From Mucilaginibacter mali (lineage in GTDB: Bacteria > Bacteroidota > Bacteroidia > Sphingobacteriales > Sphingobacteriaceae): a DNA stretch of 64,000 bases. The notes beneath the pieces are model-generated. The model was not told where the DNA came from, searched no databases, and saw only the letters and a program-made list of their open reading frames with translations. Positions within the stretch are counted from its first letter, which is position 1, and each line of letters opens with the position of its first letter. The translations under genes were made by a program, and so were the position numbers. The stretch is taken from assembly GCF_013283875.1 (NCBI RefSeq), contig NZ_CP054139.1, forward strand, positions 3,038,001-3,102,000. Reading direction: 5' to 3'. Positions 24,236-33,759 of the stretch are shown here, piece after piece.

Positions 24236-25537
24236 TTAGTTAGAGTAGATAGCAATATCCTCTATGCACAAACGGCCGTTAAGGATAGTTGGCGCGCTGG
24301 TAGTACCCAGCCCCAGCTTCATGATCCTGAACCTTACTTTACCGCTGATATTGAACAAATAAGTTTCCTGTTTAGAGCCACCGGTTAAAGTGGCAATATT
24401 AGCTGTAGTACGGCCGCTGGCAGTAGCATCAACCCAGGTTACACCGCTATCGGTTGAGTATTGCAGTTTGAAGGTACTCGAAACGTCGGTTGAGTAAGCG
24501 CCTTGCCAAAAGGTTACTTTTGATGCACCACTGTTTAAATCGAAGTTCATTTGTACGTACCCCGGTACGCTTAAGCTTTGCTGCATGCGGATACACTGCA
24601 GGCCCGGCGCGTTAAAGCGGTCGCGGTTAGCATTAAGGTTACCTAAAATAGCCTGCTCCAGTTTCCAGTTACCGGTCTTCAGGTCGATGCTGTTATCAGG
24701 CACCGCTGCTGTGTTCATATTGTACGATGCCTTAACCGAAGCGTCAGGCGTTTCAAAACTCTCCGGATAGCCTGCATAGATAGGGCCGCTGGCATTTTCT
24801 ACATCGGCAATGGTGCGTAAACGTACTTGCTGTACATCGCCGTAACCACCTGTGGCGCTGCCATAAACCGGGATAACCGTGTAAGTAGCACTGGCCGGCA
24901 AGCTTACGGTGGCAACAGATGCACCTGTTTGGGTATACAGGTTCATGTTGTTGGTACCGCCATCGTTCAGCACTTTATTACCCACATATTTCTCGCCTGT
25001 AGCAGGCAAAGGCTTGGTATCGGCAGTTACTTTAACCAATGTGCTTTCGTACAGGCCAAAATTGGCAACCAGTTCGCCCAGGGCAACTGTTTTAGGGGTA
25101 ACCGTAACGCCCGAGCTGATCTTGGTGATGTTACCTACCGATACACCGCTTAAATGCAGCGATGAACCAACCTTGGTAAGCGTAGCGCCAACCACATTAA
25201 TATTTACCGAATCGCCAACGGCGAATGGTATAGTGGCCGCGCCCAGATCGATAATAATACCGCGGGTAAAGCCGCGGGTGGTGTTTTGTATCACCAGCGA
25301 GCCTGCCGGGAAATTAGCGCCCGAGTTGTTCGAGATCACAATACCGCCGGTTTTTACGGCGCCGTTCAGGGCGTCGCTTTGTATTTGCACATCGGCACCC
25401 TGGTATACGCTTTTCACTACATATAGCGACGCGTACGGGTTAATGGTACCAATGGCATGATTAATATCCTTTTGACAGGAGTTTAGCGTCAGCATGCCAA
25501 CTATGGCCATCAAAAACGCTCCTAATATTTTTTTCAT
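24236..25537 (-). CDS. DUF5689 domain lipoprotein of the SusCD locus
   Basis: A 433-residue surface lipoprotein. The signal peptide ends in a lipobox with Cys21 (LTLNSCQKD). Residues about 35-250 form the DUF5689 region (NPYASLYVVKSVYQGADVQI, then beta-rich repeats ending LRTIADVENA), a frequent companion of SusD proteins that is related to OB-fold-like surface binding domains. Residues about 255-433 form a separate jelly-roll-like module (FKLQYSTDSGVTWVDAT, LFNISGKVRFRI, CIEDIAIYS). It directly follows the SusD gene after 13 bases, so it is likely a ligand-capture protein of the outer-membrane complex. Confidence 0.85.
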   Translation of the reverse strand: MKKILGAFLMAIVGMLTLNSCQKDINHAIGTINPYASLYVVKSVYQGADVQIQSDALNGAVKTGGIVISNNSGANFPAGSLVIQNTTRGFTRGIIIDLGAATIPFAVGDSVNINVVGATLTKVGSSLHLSGVSVGNITKISSGVTVTPKTVALGELVANFGLYESTLVKVTADTKPLPATGEKYVGNKVLNDGGTNNMNLYTQTGASVATVSLPASATYTVIPVYGSATGGYGDVQQVRLRTIADVENASGPIYAGYPESFETPDASVKASYNMNTAAVPDNSIDLKTGNWKLEQAILGNLNANRDRFNAPGLQCIRMQQSLSVPGYVQMNFDLNSGASKVTFWQGAYSTDVSSTFKLQYSTDSGVTWVDATASGRTTANIATLTGGSKQETYLFNISGKVRFRIMKLGLGTTSAPTILNGRLCIEDIAIYSN

Positions 25538-25550
25538 TTTACTTGATTGC

Positions 25551-27038
25551 TTATTTATTCCACCAAACTTTAGTATTCAGGTCATCAGCGCCTTGTGTAG
25601 CTACTGCCGCCGCATAGTTGGCCGGGTTGAACGATTGTGTAAACACCGGATAGTACAAACGCGATGGCATTAAACCGCCGTTAAGCAAACCGCTGCCTTT
25701 TGGCAATGCCGGGTGACCAGTACGGCGATATTCATACCACGACTGGAAATCGGTGAAGAAAAATGTATAATACTTTTGCAGCATAATTTGCTCCAGTTTG
25801 GCTTCGGTAACGCCTGCCGGGTTCCAGGCAAGCGCCGGGTTGCTAAAGTAATTGGCCGGTACAGTTAAGCCCCACATGGTAATAGCATTGGTTACACCGT
25901 TATTATAATATGTAGCCGGATCGCCGGTGATGTAGCCCTTCAGCGCTGCTTCTGCCAGTATAAACTGTACTTCGGCATAGCTAAGGATATTACCCAGCAA
26001 TGGCTCAACCTTCAGCGTAGTTAAATATGCCGACTGCCTTTCAGGCACCTGCCCGCGCGGGAAACCGCTTGGTACGCCTAAATAGGTACCACCAGCTACA
26101 GTTGATGCCCATTTGGCACGGCGCGGATCGTTCCAGTTATTCAGTGTATTGATAAAGAACTCCGTCATTGAGTTACCGGTAGTGAAATCAAAATCACGGT
26201 AAGTGTAAAACGGGTTGATCAGCGGTACGGTTGAACCGGTATACTTAATAATGGCCGATTCGGTATTGCTGCTGATGATAGGATAATTAGCCGGGCTGGT
26301 ATTGATCATCTCCTTGATCTTGGCGATAGCGTTTGATTCTGGGCGGCCTGAAGCACGCATCAGCAGGCGCAGGTATAACGAATTACCAAATTTTCGCCAC
26401 GAAGCAATGGTAGCAGCCGATTGGCCTGCACCTAATTGCTTACCATACATCGGGTCAAGGGTCAGTTGGTCATCGGTTAAAGCGGTACCTGTTGCTAACA
26501 GGGTGTTGGCTGCTTCCAGTTTTTTAAACAGGTCGGCATAGATATCCTGCTGTTTATCAAATTTGGGCTGCAGTGTACCATCCTGGCCTTTCACAGCATC
26601 AAAATAAGGCACATCGCCAAAAGTATCGGTCAGCAGCGAGCTTACGTAAGCATCACAAATTAAGGCTATCCCCTGATACGTTGTTTGCTTTAATGTAACC
26701 GCCTTATTATACATGTCCCTGAAATTGTTCAGTTGTATATACCAGTTGGTCCATTCGTAATCAGATTCGCTTGGCCTTACCAGGTATCGCTGAATATCGT
26801 CGCCGTCAGATACGGTTACGTGCACCTGCATCAATTCGTGCGTAAGCCTTAATGCCCTGGTGTTATTACGCGATACCACATCGTACAGCGCCGGCTGCAG
26901 CAGGTTTTCGGGCAATGCTGCCACCACACCGTTAGGGTTTGTGTTGGTTGTTTGAAAATCCTTTTTACAGGATGAGGTTGCTATAGTGAGTCCGGCTGCA
27001 AGCAGCATTACGAACTTGGTTGCTTTTGTCTTCATCAT
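25551..27038 (-). CDS. SusD/RagB family nutrient-binding lipoprotein
   Basis: A 495-residue SusD-like lipoprotein of the SusD_RagB_2 type. The lipobox Cys24 follows TIATSS. The helical TPR-like core is seen in ITKRK-free stretches such as LYDVVSRNNTRALRLTHELMQ and FRDMYNKAVTLKQTTYQGIALICDAYVSSLLTDTFGDVPY. The C-terminal LSYAEVQFILAEAALKGY...YYNNGVTNAITMWG is typical of the subfamily. It starts nine bases after the end of SusC and forms the lid of the SusC pore. The ligand is inferred from context to be a glycerophosphodiester-containing compound. Confidence 0.94.
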   Translation of the reverse strand: MMKTKATKFVMLLAAGLTIATSSCKKDFQTTNTNPNGVVAALPENLLQPALYDVVSRNNTRALRLTHELMQVHVTVSDGDDIQRYLVRPSESDYEWTNWYIQLNNFRDMYNKAVTLKQTTYQGIALICDAYVSSLLTDTFGDVPYFDAVKGQDGTLQPKFDKQQDIYADLFKKLEAANTLLATGTALTDDQLTLDPMYGKQLGAGQSAATIASWRKFGNSLYLRLLMRASGRPESNAIAKIKEMINTSPANYPIISSNTESAIIKYTGSTVPLINPFYTYRDFDFTTGNSMTEFFINTLNNWNDPRRAKWASTVAGGTYLGVPSGFPRGQVPERQSAYLTTLKVEPLLGNILSYAEVQFILAEAALKGYITGDPATYYNNGVTNAITMWGLTVPANYFSNPALAWNPAGVTEAKLEQIMLQKYYTFFFTDFQSWYEYRRTGHPALPKGSGLLNGGLMPSRLYYPVFTQSFNPANYAAAVATQGADDLNTKVWWNK

Positions 27039-27046
27039 TCTATTCG

Positions 27047-30000
27047 TTAAAAACTTACAGTTAGGTTAACACCCATGGTGCGGGTTGACGGGAATTGGCC
27101 CGACTCAAAACCGGCAGTGATCTGGCCGCTGCCGTCAAGCGTACCAAATTCCGGATCAAACACAGGCCAGTTGGTCCACATAAACAGGTTACGCCCGTAA
27201 ACACCAATGGTTGCTTTTTGTATTTTCAGTTTGCTTAACAAAGATGGTTTAAACGAGTAATCGATACGCGCCTCCCTAAATTTGATAAAGTCGGTTGCAA
27301 AGGTATTCGATTCTACGTTATCGCGCACAAAATGAGCGTTGTAGTAAGCCTGCGCGCTTGGTGCAACTATTGTATTTGGCACGTAGTTTCCACTGCCGTC
27401 AAGCATTACGCCCGGGCCAATAATACCGTTGTAACGGCCGGGTACGGTTTTTTCAAGCTTACCTTCTTCAGACAGTACTGCCGATGTAAGCGAGTAGCCT
27501 TTACCCCCCCACTGGCCATCAAACAATACAGTAAGACTAACACCTTTGTAGCTGAATGTACTGCCTAAACTACCTTTAAACTGCGGGTTGGCATTACCAA
27601 CATATTTGGTAGCCGTGCTTAATACCGGCAAACCATTGGCGTATACAATTTGGCCGTCGGGCGCGTAAGTATAACCTAAACCATACATGGCGCCAAAGCT
27701 GCCGCCTATGCGGGCTTCGGTAGTACCGCGCGGGCCGGTACCTAACACCAGTGTGCTGGTGGTATCAACCAACGATAATATTTTATTACGGTTAGCAGTA
27801 AAAGTACCTATGGCTGTCCATTTAAAGCCATCTTTGGTTTGTACCGGAACGGCGTTCACGGTAAGCTCTATACCTTTGTTTTGTACCTCGCCGGCGTTAA
27901 CCAATACCGTTGGGTAACCGCTTGCTGGGTCTAACCTGGCAGGTAATATCTGGTTATAGGTATTGTTTTGATATACGGTGAAATCAAAATTCAAACGGCT
28001 TCTGAAGAACCTCACATCGGTACCAAATTCAATAGCGCGTGTTTTTTGCGGTTTCAAACCATCATTAGCCAAAGCTGTAGGATTGGTTAAGCCACCGGCA
28101 AAAGCAGTTGGCGAGTATACGTACGATGTTCTGTAAGGTACCACACCACCGCTACCAGTATAAGCTAACGAAGCGCGCAGTTTTAAATAAGAAATAGCCG
28201 ACGGCATTTTCAATTTTTCAGACAATACACTGCTTAAACTTGCCGAAGGATAGAAGAACGATGCTTTATCGCTTGAGGTTGGTGTAGCCAATGTACTGGC
28301 CCAGTCGTTACGGGCAGTTAAATCCAGGTACATAAACTCATCGTAGCTAATTGAACCTAAACCATAAAAGCTGTTGAAGATATAGTTTTCGGTATATGGC
28401 AAGCTTACCAATGTTACCTTGCTGTTAGCCAAAGTATATACACCCGGGTATAACAATTTATCGGCCTGCAGCTCGGTTTTGTTATAGTGGTTTGATAGGT
28501 GGCTGCCGCCTAAAGTTACGTTATAATCAAACTTGCCTGTTTTAGCATTGTAACGGGCAAGGAAATCGCTGGTGCTTTCCTGGTTGTACAGGGTTTGTGT
28601 ACGGAAAGATCCGTCAGGAAATTTGTTGGTACTTTTTGGGCGCTGCTGCGAACGTTCTTCGTACGATAAGTCGGTAGAAGTACGTACAGTCAGGCTCAGG
28701 TTTTTCATGAAGTTGTACGTAGCGCTTACTGTACCGGTCAGTTGATTACGGTTCGATTTGTTCAGCATTTCGTTAGCGATCAGGTATGGGTTATCCAGCA
28801 AACTGCTGAAGGGCCTGTTCTGCGCTACATCTTCCTGCCCGGCCAGGTAATAGTTTTTAAACCAGTTGATATCCATATTTGGCGTCAGGCCGCGGATGAA
28901 ATACATAATGGTTTGGTTGTTATAACCGGTTGAGGGCAGGTTATCAGAATATTTATTAGTATAGTTGGCTTTAGCGCTAACCTGTAATTTATCGTTCAAT
29001 TTGCTGTTAACCGATAAAGCAACCGTGTTGCGGTTATAACCGGTGTTAGGAATGATCCAGGTATTTTTAAGGTTGGTTACCGATAAACGGGCAGTAGTTT
29101 TATCGTTACCGCCATCAAGCGCAAGGCTATTGGTAAACGTTTTACCTAACTGGAAAAACTGCTCGTGGTTTTTTGGATAAGCTACCCAGGGTAAGCGCGT
29201 CGCGCTGGTTGTACCAGTGTTCGGATCGTACTGGAAGTATGACTGTCCATTAAATTTAGGGCCCCAGGCACTACTTGTACTACGGGTGCTGGCGCCATCG
29301 GCAGTAGCCAGGTACGAGTAGTAAAGATCTTGCCCGTCTGCACCCTGACCGTACTCTTCCTGGTAATCAGGGAAGTGATAAGCCTGATCGATAGCTGTGT
29401 TAGTGCTGAAGGTAACACCAATGCCTTTGCTGTTTAATTTACCCGATTTGGTAGTAATGATAATTGCACCGTGCGAACCACGCAGACCATATAACGCGGC
29501 TGCAGCAGGGCCTTTCAGTACGGTTACACTTTCAATATCGTTAGGGTTGATATCGGCAAGGCTGTTACCAAAGTCGGTTGGCGAATCGGCAGCAAGATAG
29601 GCGCTGCCCGATGTACCCGGATTGGTTTGGCGTGCGCTGCTACCGCTGGTAACCACACCGTCAACCACGATCAGCGCGGCGTTATCACCGTCAAGATTGG
29701 TTTCACCACGCAAGATAATTTTGCTGGTACCGGCAGGGCCACCGCCCGATTTGATCAAATTTAAACCGGCAACCTTACCCTGCAACGCATCTGTCCAGTT
29801 ATTGGATACCGCATCGGTCAGATCTTTATTTTTAAGATTGGTTACAGCGTAACCCAGGGCTTTTTCTTCCCTTTTAATACCTAGGGCGGTTACTACCACC
29901 TCGTTCAAATCGTTAGCTGCGGCCGGTTTTAAGCGTATTACAACTTTATCCTGGTTGGCATTAAATGTTTGTTTTTGCGTAGTGTAGCCCAAAAAGCTAA

Positions 30001-30343
30001 ACTGCACCTCGGTACCTTTCGGCGCCCTTATGGTAAACAAACCATTAACATCTGTAATACCCAGTGTTTTACGCGCGGCGTCGGCAATGGTAACGCTGGG
30101 CAGCGGGCTACCGTCCTTATCGTCAAGCACGGTACCTTTTACAGTAACGGTTGTGCCTTGTTGCGCTTGTGCAAAACGTGGCGATGCCATTAACGCCATA
30201 AGCATTAAGGGTAAAACTTTAATAAGCAAGGGACTATACTGCCGCCCGCCATTAAACATTGCTTTTAGCACTTCAAACTTGCTGTTTAAATTACAGCGCA
30301 TTTGTAAAAGCACCCTGAAGCAGTAAGTAAAGGTTCTCTTCAT
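27047..30343 (-). CDS. SusC/RagA family TonB-linked outer membrane transporter
   Basis: A 1098-residue TonB-dependent porin. After an N-terminal signal region (hydrophobic KVLPLMLMALMASPRFAQAQ near 42-61) come a carboxypeptidase-regulatory-like domain (about 66-150), a plug (about 155-290, with LNEVVVTALG, IILRGETNLDG and IDSVTVLKGPAAAALYG-like motifs) and a 22-strand barrel ending in aromatic MGVNLTVSF. It has no STN domain, so it is not of the sigma/anti-sigma-signalling type; this agrees with the lack of FecR and sigma genes nearby. It follows glpD on the same strand by 130 bases and opens the uptake operon. Confidence 0.95.
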   Translation of the reverse strand: MKRTFTYCFRVLLQMRCNLNSKFEVLKAMFNGGRQYSPLLIKVLPLMLMALMASPRFAQAQQGTTVTVKGTVLDDKDGSPLPSVTIADAARKTLGITDVNGLFTIRAPKGTEVQFSFLGYTTQKQTFNANQDKVVIRLKPAAANDLNEVVVTALGIKREEKALGYAVTNLKNKDLTDAVSNNWTDALQGKVAGLNLIKSGGGPAGTSKIILRGETNLDGDNAALIVVDGVVTSGSSARQTNPGTSGSAYLAADSPTDFGNSLADINPNDIESVTVLKGPAAAALYGLRGSHGAIIITTKSGKLNSKGIGVTFSTNTAIDQAYHFPDYQEEYGQGADGQDLYYSYLATADGASTRSTSSAWGPKFNGQSYFQYDPNTGTTSATRLPWVAYPKNHEQFFQLGKTFTNSLALDGGNDKTTARLSVTNLKNTWIIPNTGYNRNTVALSVNSKLNDKLQVSAKANYTNKYSDNLPSTGYNNQTIMYFIRGLTPNMDINWFKNYYLAGQEDVAQNRPFSSLLDNPYLIANEMLNKSNRNQLTGTVSATYNFMKNLSLTVRTSTDLSYEERSQQRPKSTNKFPDGSFRTQTLYNQESTSDFLARYNAKTGKFDYNVTLGGSHLSNHYNKTELQADKLLYPGVYTLANSKVTLVSLPYTENYIFNSFYGLGSISYDEFMYLDLTARNDWASTLATPTSSDKASFFYPSASLSSVLSEKLKMPSAISYLKLRASLAYTGSGGVVPYRTSYVYSPTAFAGGLTNPTALANDGLKPQKTRAIEFGTDVRFFRSRLNFDFTVYQNNTYNQILPARLDPASGYPTVLVNAGEVQNKGIELTVNAVPVQTKDGFKWTAIGTFTANRNKILSLVDTTSTLVLGTGPRGTTEARIGGSFGAMYGLGYTYAPDGQIVYANGLPVLSTATKYVGNANPQFKGSLGSTFSYKGVSLTVLFDGQWGGKGYSLTSAVLSEEGKLEKTVPGRYNGIIGPGVMLDGSGNYVPNTIVAPSAQAYYNAHFVRDNVESNTFATDFIKFREARIDYSFKPSLLSKLKIQKATIGVYGRNLFMWTNWPVFDPEFGTLDGSGQITAGFESGQFPSTRTMGVNLTVSF

Positions 30344-30473
30344 AATTCTGGGTTTTACGATTGGTTTTGTTTGGTTTGGTTTATTAATTTCATTTCCTTG
30401 TGTTTAAGCCACAAAGATGCTTCGCTTATGTAAATTTAGTTTTAAATTACTGTTAACAATGGCTTAACATTGC

Positions 30474-32096
30474 TTATATCGCTATTTTTTTACGTTTTTT
30501 TTCCACATCCGGATAGTACGCTTCAAGCAAGTATCTGTTAGCCAGCCGAGTAAACACATCAACCTGCCCTGCCTCCCATTGCTCATTATAACCAAGCTCT
30601 GCCGCTATAATGCCCGCCACTACAGGCGCCATTAAAATAGCCGCCCTGGCATCTAAAAACAGTATCCGTAAACGGCGCGCCAGCACATCCTCAACCGTGC
30701 GGGCCATTTCGTTACGTACTGCCCAAACCACCTCCGCAATGGTAACATCATAACCATCAAGCAAAGCAGCGCCCATCGCCGCGTTAGCTGATGTTAGTTT
30801 TTTTATCCCATCTGCATCAGCACCGTAAACAGCCATCGTATCACTGCCGCCCGCTGGCGCATACCCATGTATATGTACGTCTTTCGAAACACATTTCACC
30901 GGTTTCAACCTTGCCACTTCAATAGCTTTATCTATTACATCCTCGGCCATTTTGCGGTAGGTTGTCCACTTGCCGCCGGTAATAGTGATCAATCCCGAAG
31001 CGTTGACAATTAACTTATGGCTGCGCGAAATTTCCTTTGTAGCATCGCCGCCATTACCCGAGGCTGCCAGTGGTCGCAACCCCGCGAATACCGAAAGCAC
31101 ATCCTCGCGCTTTGGCTTTTTGGTGAGATATTGAGCAGCTGTATTTAATATAAAATCCACTTCCTTATCCAGCGCTACCGGCTCCAGGCTATGCTCGTTC
31201 AGCGGCGTATCGGTAGTGCCCACCAGCAGGCTACCATGCCATGGCACAGCGAAAAGCACCCTTCCATCTGAGGTTTCGGGTATCATTAGCGCGCTATCGC
31301 CGTTCAAAAACGACTTATCCAACACTACGTGTACCCCCTGACTGGGCCTTACCATTGGCTTGGTTGAGGGGCTATCCATCTGCAAGATCTCGTCGACAAA
31401 AACGCCGGTGGCGTTTATTACCACTTTGGCATTAAGCGTATATTCCTTTTGCCCCTCCATATCAAAGGCGCGTATGCCGCTTACTTTATTGCCGGTTTTC
31501 AGCAATCCCGTTACCTTCATATAATTAATGAGCACGCCGCCATTTTCGGCACAGGTTTGAGCAAGATTGATTGCCAGGCGGGCATCATCAAACTGACCAT
31601 CGCTATAACGCACCCCACCCCGCAAATTTTTTTGCTTTAAGCCCGGGATGGCTTCGTTCACTTTTTGCGCCGATAAAAATTTTGTATGCTGAAAGCCGCG
31701 GTTACCGGCCAGCAGATCGTACACGGTAAGGCCAATAAGATATTTATATTTAGAGAACCAGCTATAGCAGGGAATAATAAACTCCTGCTCCTTTACCAGG
31801 TGCGGGGCGTTTTTAAACAACAGGCCGCGTTCTTTCAGCGCCTCGTATACCATACCGATATCGCCCTGCGCCAGGTAACGTACACCGCCATGTACCAGCT
31901 TGGTACTGCGGCTGGATGTACCCTTTGCAAAGTCGGCCTGCTCAACCAGTAAAGTTTGGTAACCACGCAGCGCGGCATCAAGCGCGGCACCGAGACCAGT
32001 GGCCCCGCCCCCTATCACAATCACATCCCAATCCTGTTGATTATCTATACGGTCTATAAAATCTTCGCGCCGGAACCCCATGTTATTTAGTTTCAT
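30474..32096 (-). CDS. glpD: Aerobic glycerol-3-phosphate dehydrogenase
   Basis: A 540-residue FAD-dependent enzyme that oxidises glycerol 3-phosphate to dihydroxyacetone phosphate at the membrane and passes electrons to quinone. VIVIGGGATGLGAALDAALRG at about 25-45 is the FAD-binding Rossmann motif. SSRSTKLVHGGVRYL, VRPSQGVHVVLD, VGTTDTPL and ITGGKWTTYRKMAEDVID are GlpD/DAO family signatures. The C-terminal helical domain (about 390-530) is complete. It lies upstream of the SusC gene in the same orientation, 15 kb from glpRKF, and joins the two halves of the pathway. Confidence 0.95.
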   Translation of the reverse strand: MKLNNMGFRREDFIDRIDNQQDWDVIVIGGGATGLGAALDAALRGYQTLLVEQADFAKGTSSRSTKLVHGGVRYLAQGDIGMVYEALKERGLLFKNAPHLVKEQEFIIPCYSWFSKYKYLIGLTVYDLLAGNRGFQHTKFLSAQKVNEAIPGLKQKNLRGGVRYSDGQFDDARLAINLAQTCAENGGVLINYMKVTGLLKTGNKVSGIRAFDMEGQKEYTLNAKVVINATGVFVDEILQMDSPSTKPMVRPSQGVHVVLDKSFLNGDSALMIPETSDGRVLFAVPWHGSLLVGTTDTPLNEHSLEPVALDKEVDFILNTAAQYLTKKPKREDVLSVFAGLRPLAASGNGGDATKEISRSHKLIVNASGLITITGGKWTTYRKMAEDVIDKAIEVARLKPVKCVSKDVHIHGYAPAGGSDTMAVYGADADGIKKLTSANAAMGAALLDGYDVTIAEVVWAVRNEMARTVEDVLARRLRILFLDARAAILMAPVVAGIIAAELGYNEQWEAGQVDVFTRLANRYLLEAYYPDVEKKRKKIAI

Positions 32097-32361
32097 TATA
32101 CAAATATTAAAACAATATTCGAAATATAAAATAACAAAACGAAACTAAATTGTTAACAAAAAAACACCGACTGCTTAATTGACAGCATAATTACACTTCT
32201 GTTGATCATTTATTAACAAAACAGGCGGTATACCTGCTAAACTCATAGTTTCGATAGTTAAAAATTTAGAATGGCCATCTTTAAGCCAATAACTAAGTGA
32301 AAGGATTACAAATTGCGACTTTTTATATCTGATCGATAAAAGATAACGCAGTATTATCTAC

Positions 32362-32393
32362 AAAAAAAGCGGCTTCATTATGAAGTCGCTTTT
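32362..32393 (-). terminator. Intrinsic terminator of the mannonate dehydratase gene
   Basis: An 11-base stem AAGCGGCTTCA/TGAAGTCGCTT with one mismatch. On the minus strand it is followed by a run of T (complement of the A7 at 32362-32368), 24 bases past the uxuA stop. The rest of the 320-base gap (32097-32361) is AT-rich and should contain the glpD promoter; nothing else was recognised there. Confidence 0.75.
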
Positions 32394-32416
32394 AAAAAAT
32401 TCGATGCAAAATAGTG

Positions 32417-33610
32417 TTAAACCAACAGCGTCCGCTTAATACCCATTTCCAATCCACGTAATTCAGCAAGGCCCTTCAACCTGCCAATAACCGAATAACC
32501 GGGATAGGTATTATAGTTCACATCATCCAGCAACTTATGCCCGTGGTCGGGACGCATGGGTATGGCGATATCCGCTCTGCAGCTTGCAACGCGTTTTTGC
32601 TGTTCCAGTATCACGTTTTTCATAACCGCATACATATCCGTACTGCCGGTTAAGTGATCATCTTCATAGAAACTGCCATCGGCTTCGCGGCGAACATTGC
32701 GCAGGTGCAGGAAGTGAATATGCCCGCCCAGCCGTTCAACAATACCCGGCAGGTCGTTATCGGCCCTGGCACCTAAAGATCCGGTACAAAACGTCAACCC
32801 ATTATTGGGCGAAGGGCAGCAATCAACAATATGCTTCAGATCGGCCTCGGTAGATACCACCCTCGGCAAACCCAAAATAGGGAATGGCGGATCATCCGGG
32901 TGAATGCACATCCTAATACCGGCCTTTTCGGCATAAGGTATTATCGCATTTAGGAAATAACTAAGGTTAGCCCGCAAAGCATCGGCATCAGTATCAGCAT
33001 ATCTTTGCAGGTGCTCTCTAAATTCTTCTACAGTAAATACTTCGTCGGTACCGGGCAGGCCGGCCATAATGGTATTGATAATGTACGTTTTCTCATCCGC
33101 CGAAAGGCTATCTAAATACACCTTAGCTATTTGCTGTTGTTCGGGTGTAAACTCTTTAAAGGCATCTTCACGTTCCAGTATGTACAGATCGAACGCGGCT
33201 ACTGCAGGGGCATGGTAACGCAACGCCGATGCATCGTTAGTTAAGCGAAAGTCGAGGTTGGTGCGGGTCCAGTCTAACACCGGCATAAAATTATAGCACA
33301 CCGTTTTTAAGCCTTCCGCGCCTAAATTCTGTAACGATTTGATATATTTTTCGATATAAGCATCCCGTTCAGTAGAGGCGGTTTTGATGCTTTCGTGGAT
33401 ATTCACACTCTCCACTACCGACCAGGATAAACCTGCTTGGGCTATCGTATCTTTACGTTTGGTTATCTCATCGGCCTCCCATACTTCGCCGGCAGGGATA
33501 TGGTGCAGCGCGGTTACAATACCAGTAGCACCTGTTTGCCTGATGGCCGCCAGCGTAACCGGGTCTGAGGGACCGAACCACCGGAATGTTTGTTCTAAAT
33601 TGCTGATCAT
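32417..33610 (-). CDS. uxuA: Mannonate dehydratase
   Basis: A 397-residue UxuA-type TIM-barrel enzyme that dehydrates D-mannonate to 2-keto-3-deoxygluconate in glucuronate breakdown. Recognisable stretches are TFRWFGPSDPVTLAAIRQTGATGIVTALHH-type N-terminus (start at residue 9), VVESVNIHESIKT, YNFMPVLDWTRT, RMCIHPDDPPFPILGLPRV, FCTGSLGARADND and IAIMPRPDHGHKLL-like metal-site motifs with His and Asp ligands. No other hexuronate genes are in the window, so the gene is an orphan here; it is monocistronic with its own terminator. Confidence 0.93.
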   Translation of the reverse strand: MISNLEQTFRWFGPSDPVTLAAIRQTGATGIVTALHHIPAGEVWEADEITKRKDTIAQAGLSWSVVESVNIHESIKTASTERDAYIEKYIKSLQNLGAEGLKTVCYNFMPVLDWTRTNLDFRLTNDASALRYHAPAVAAFDLYILEREDAFKEFTPEQQQIAKVYLDSLSADEKTYIINTIMAGLPGTDEVFTVEEFREHLQRYADTDADALRANLSYFLNAIIPYAEKAGIRMCIHPDDPPFPILGLPRVVSTEADLKHIVDCCPSPNNGLTFCTGSLGARADNDLPGIVERLGGHIHFLHLRNVRREADGSFYEDDHLTGSTDMYAVMKNVILEQQKRVASCRADIAIPMRPDHGHKLLDDVNYNTYPGYSVIGRLKGLAELRGLEMGIKRTLLV

Positions 33611-33759
33611 TTGTATCTATATTTTCTGCAAGTGTACTAATATCATCCCTATTTGATGTATAACAAATGTTTCAATTATACCGTTCGCAGGTATAATTAT
33701 CAGCTTGAATTTGTTTTTAGGCCAAAACTTGTTAATCGCCCCGATTGTTCAGGAGTAAG

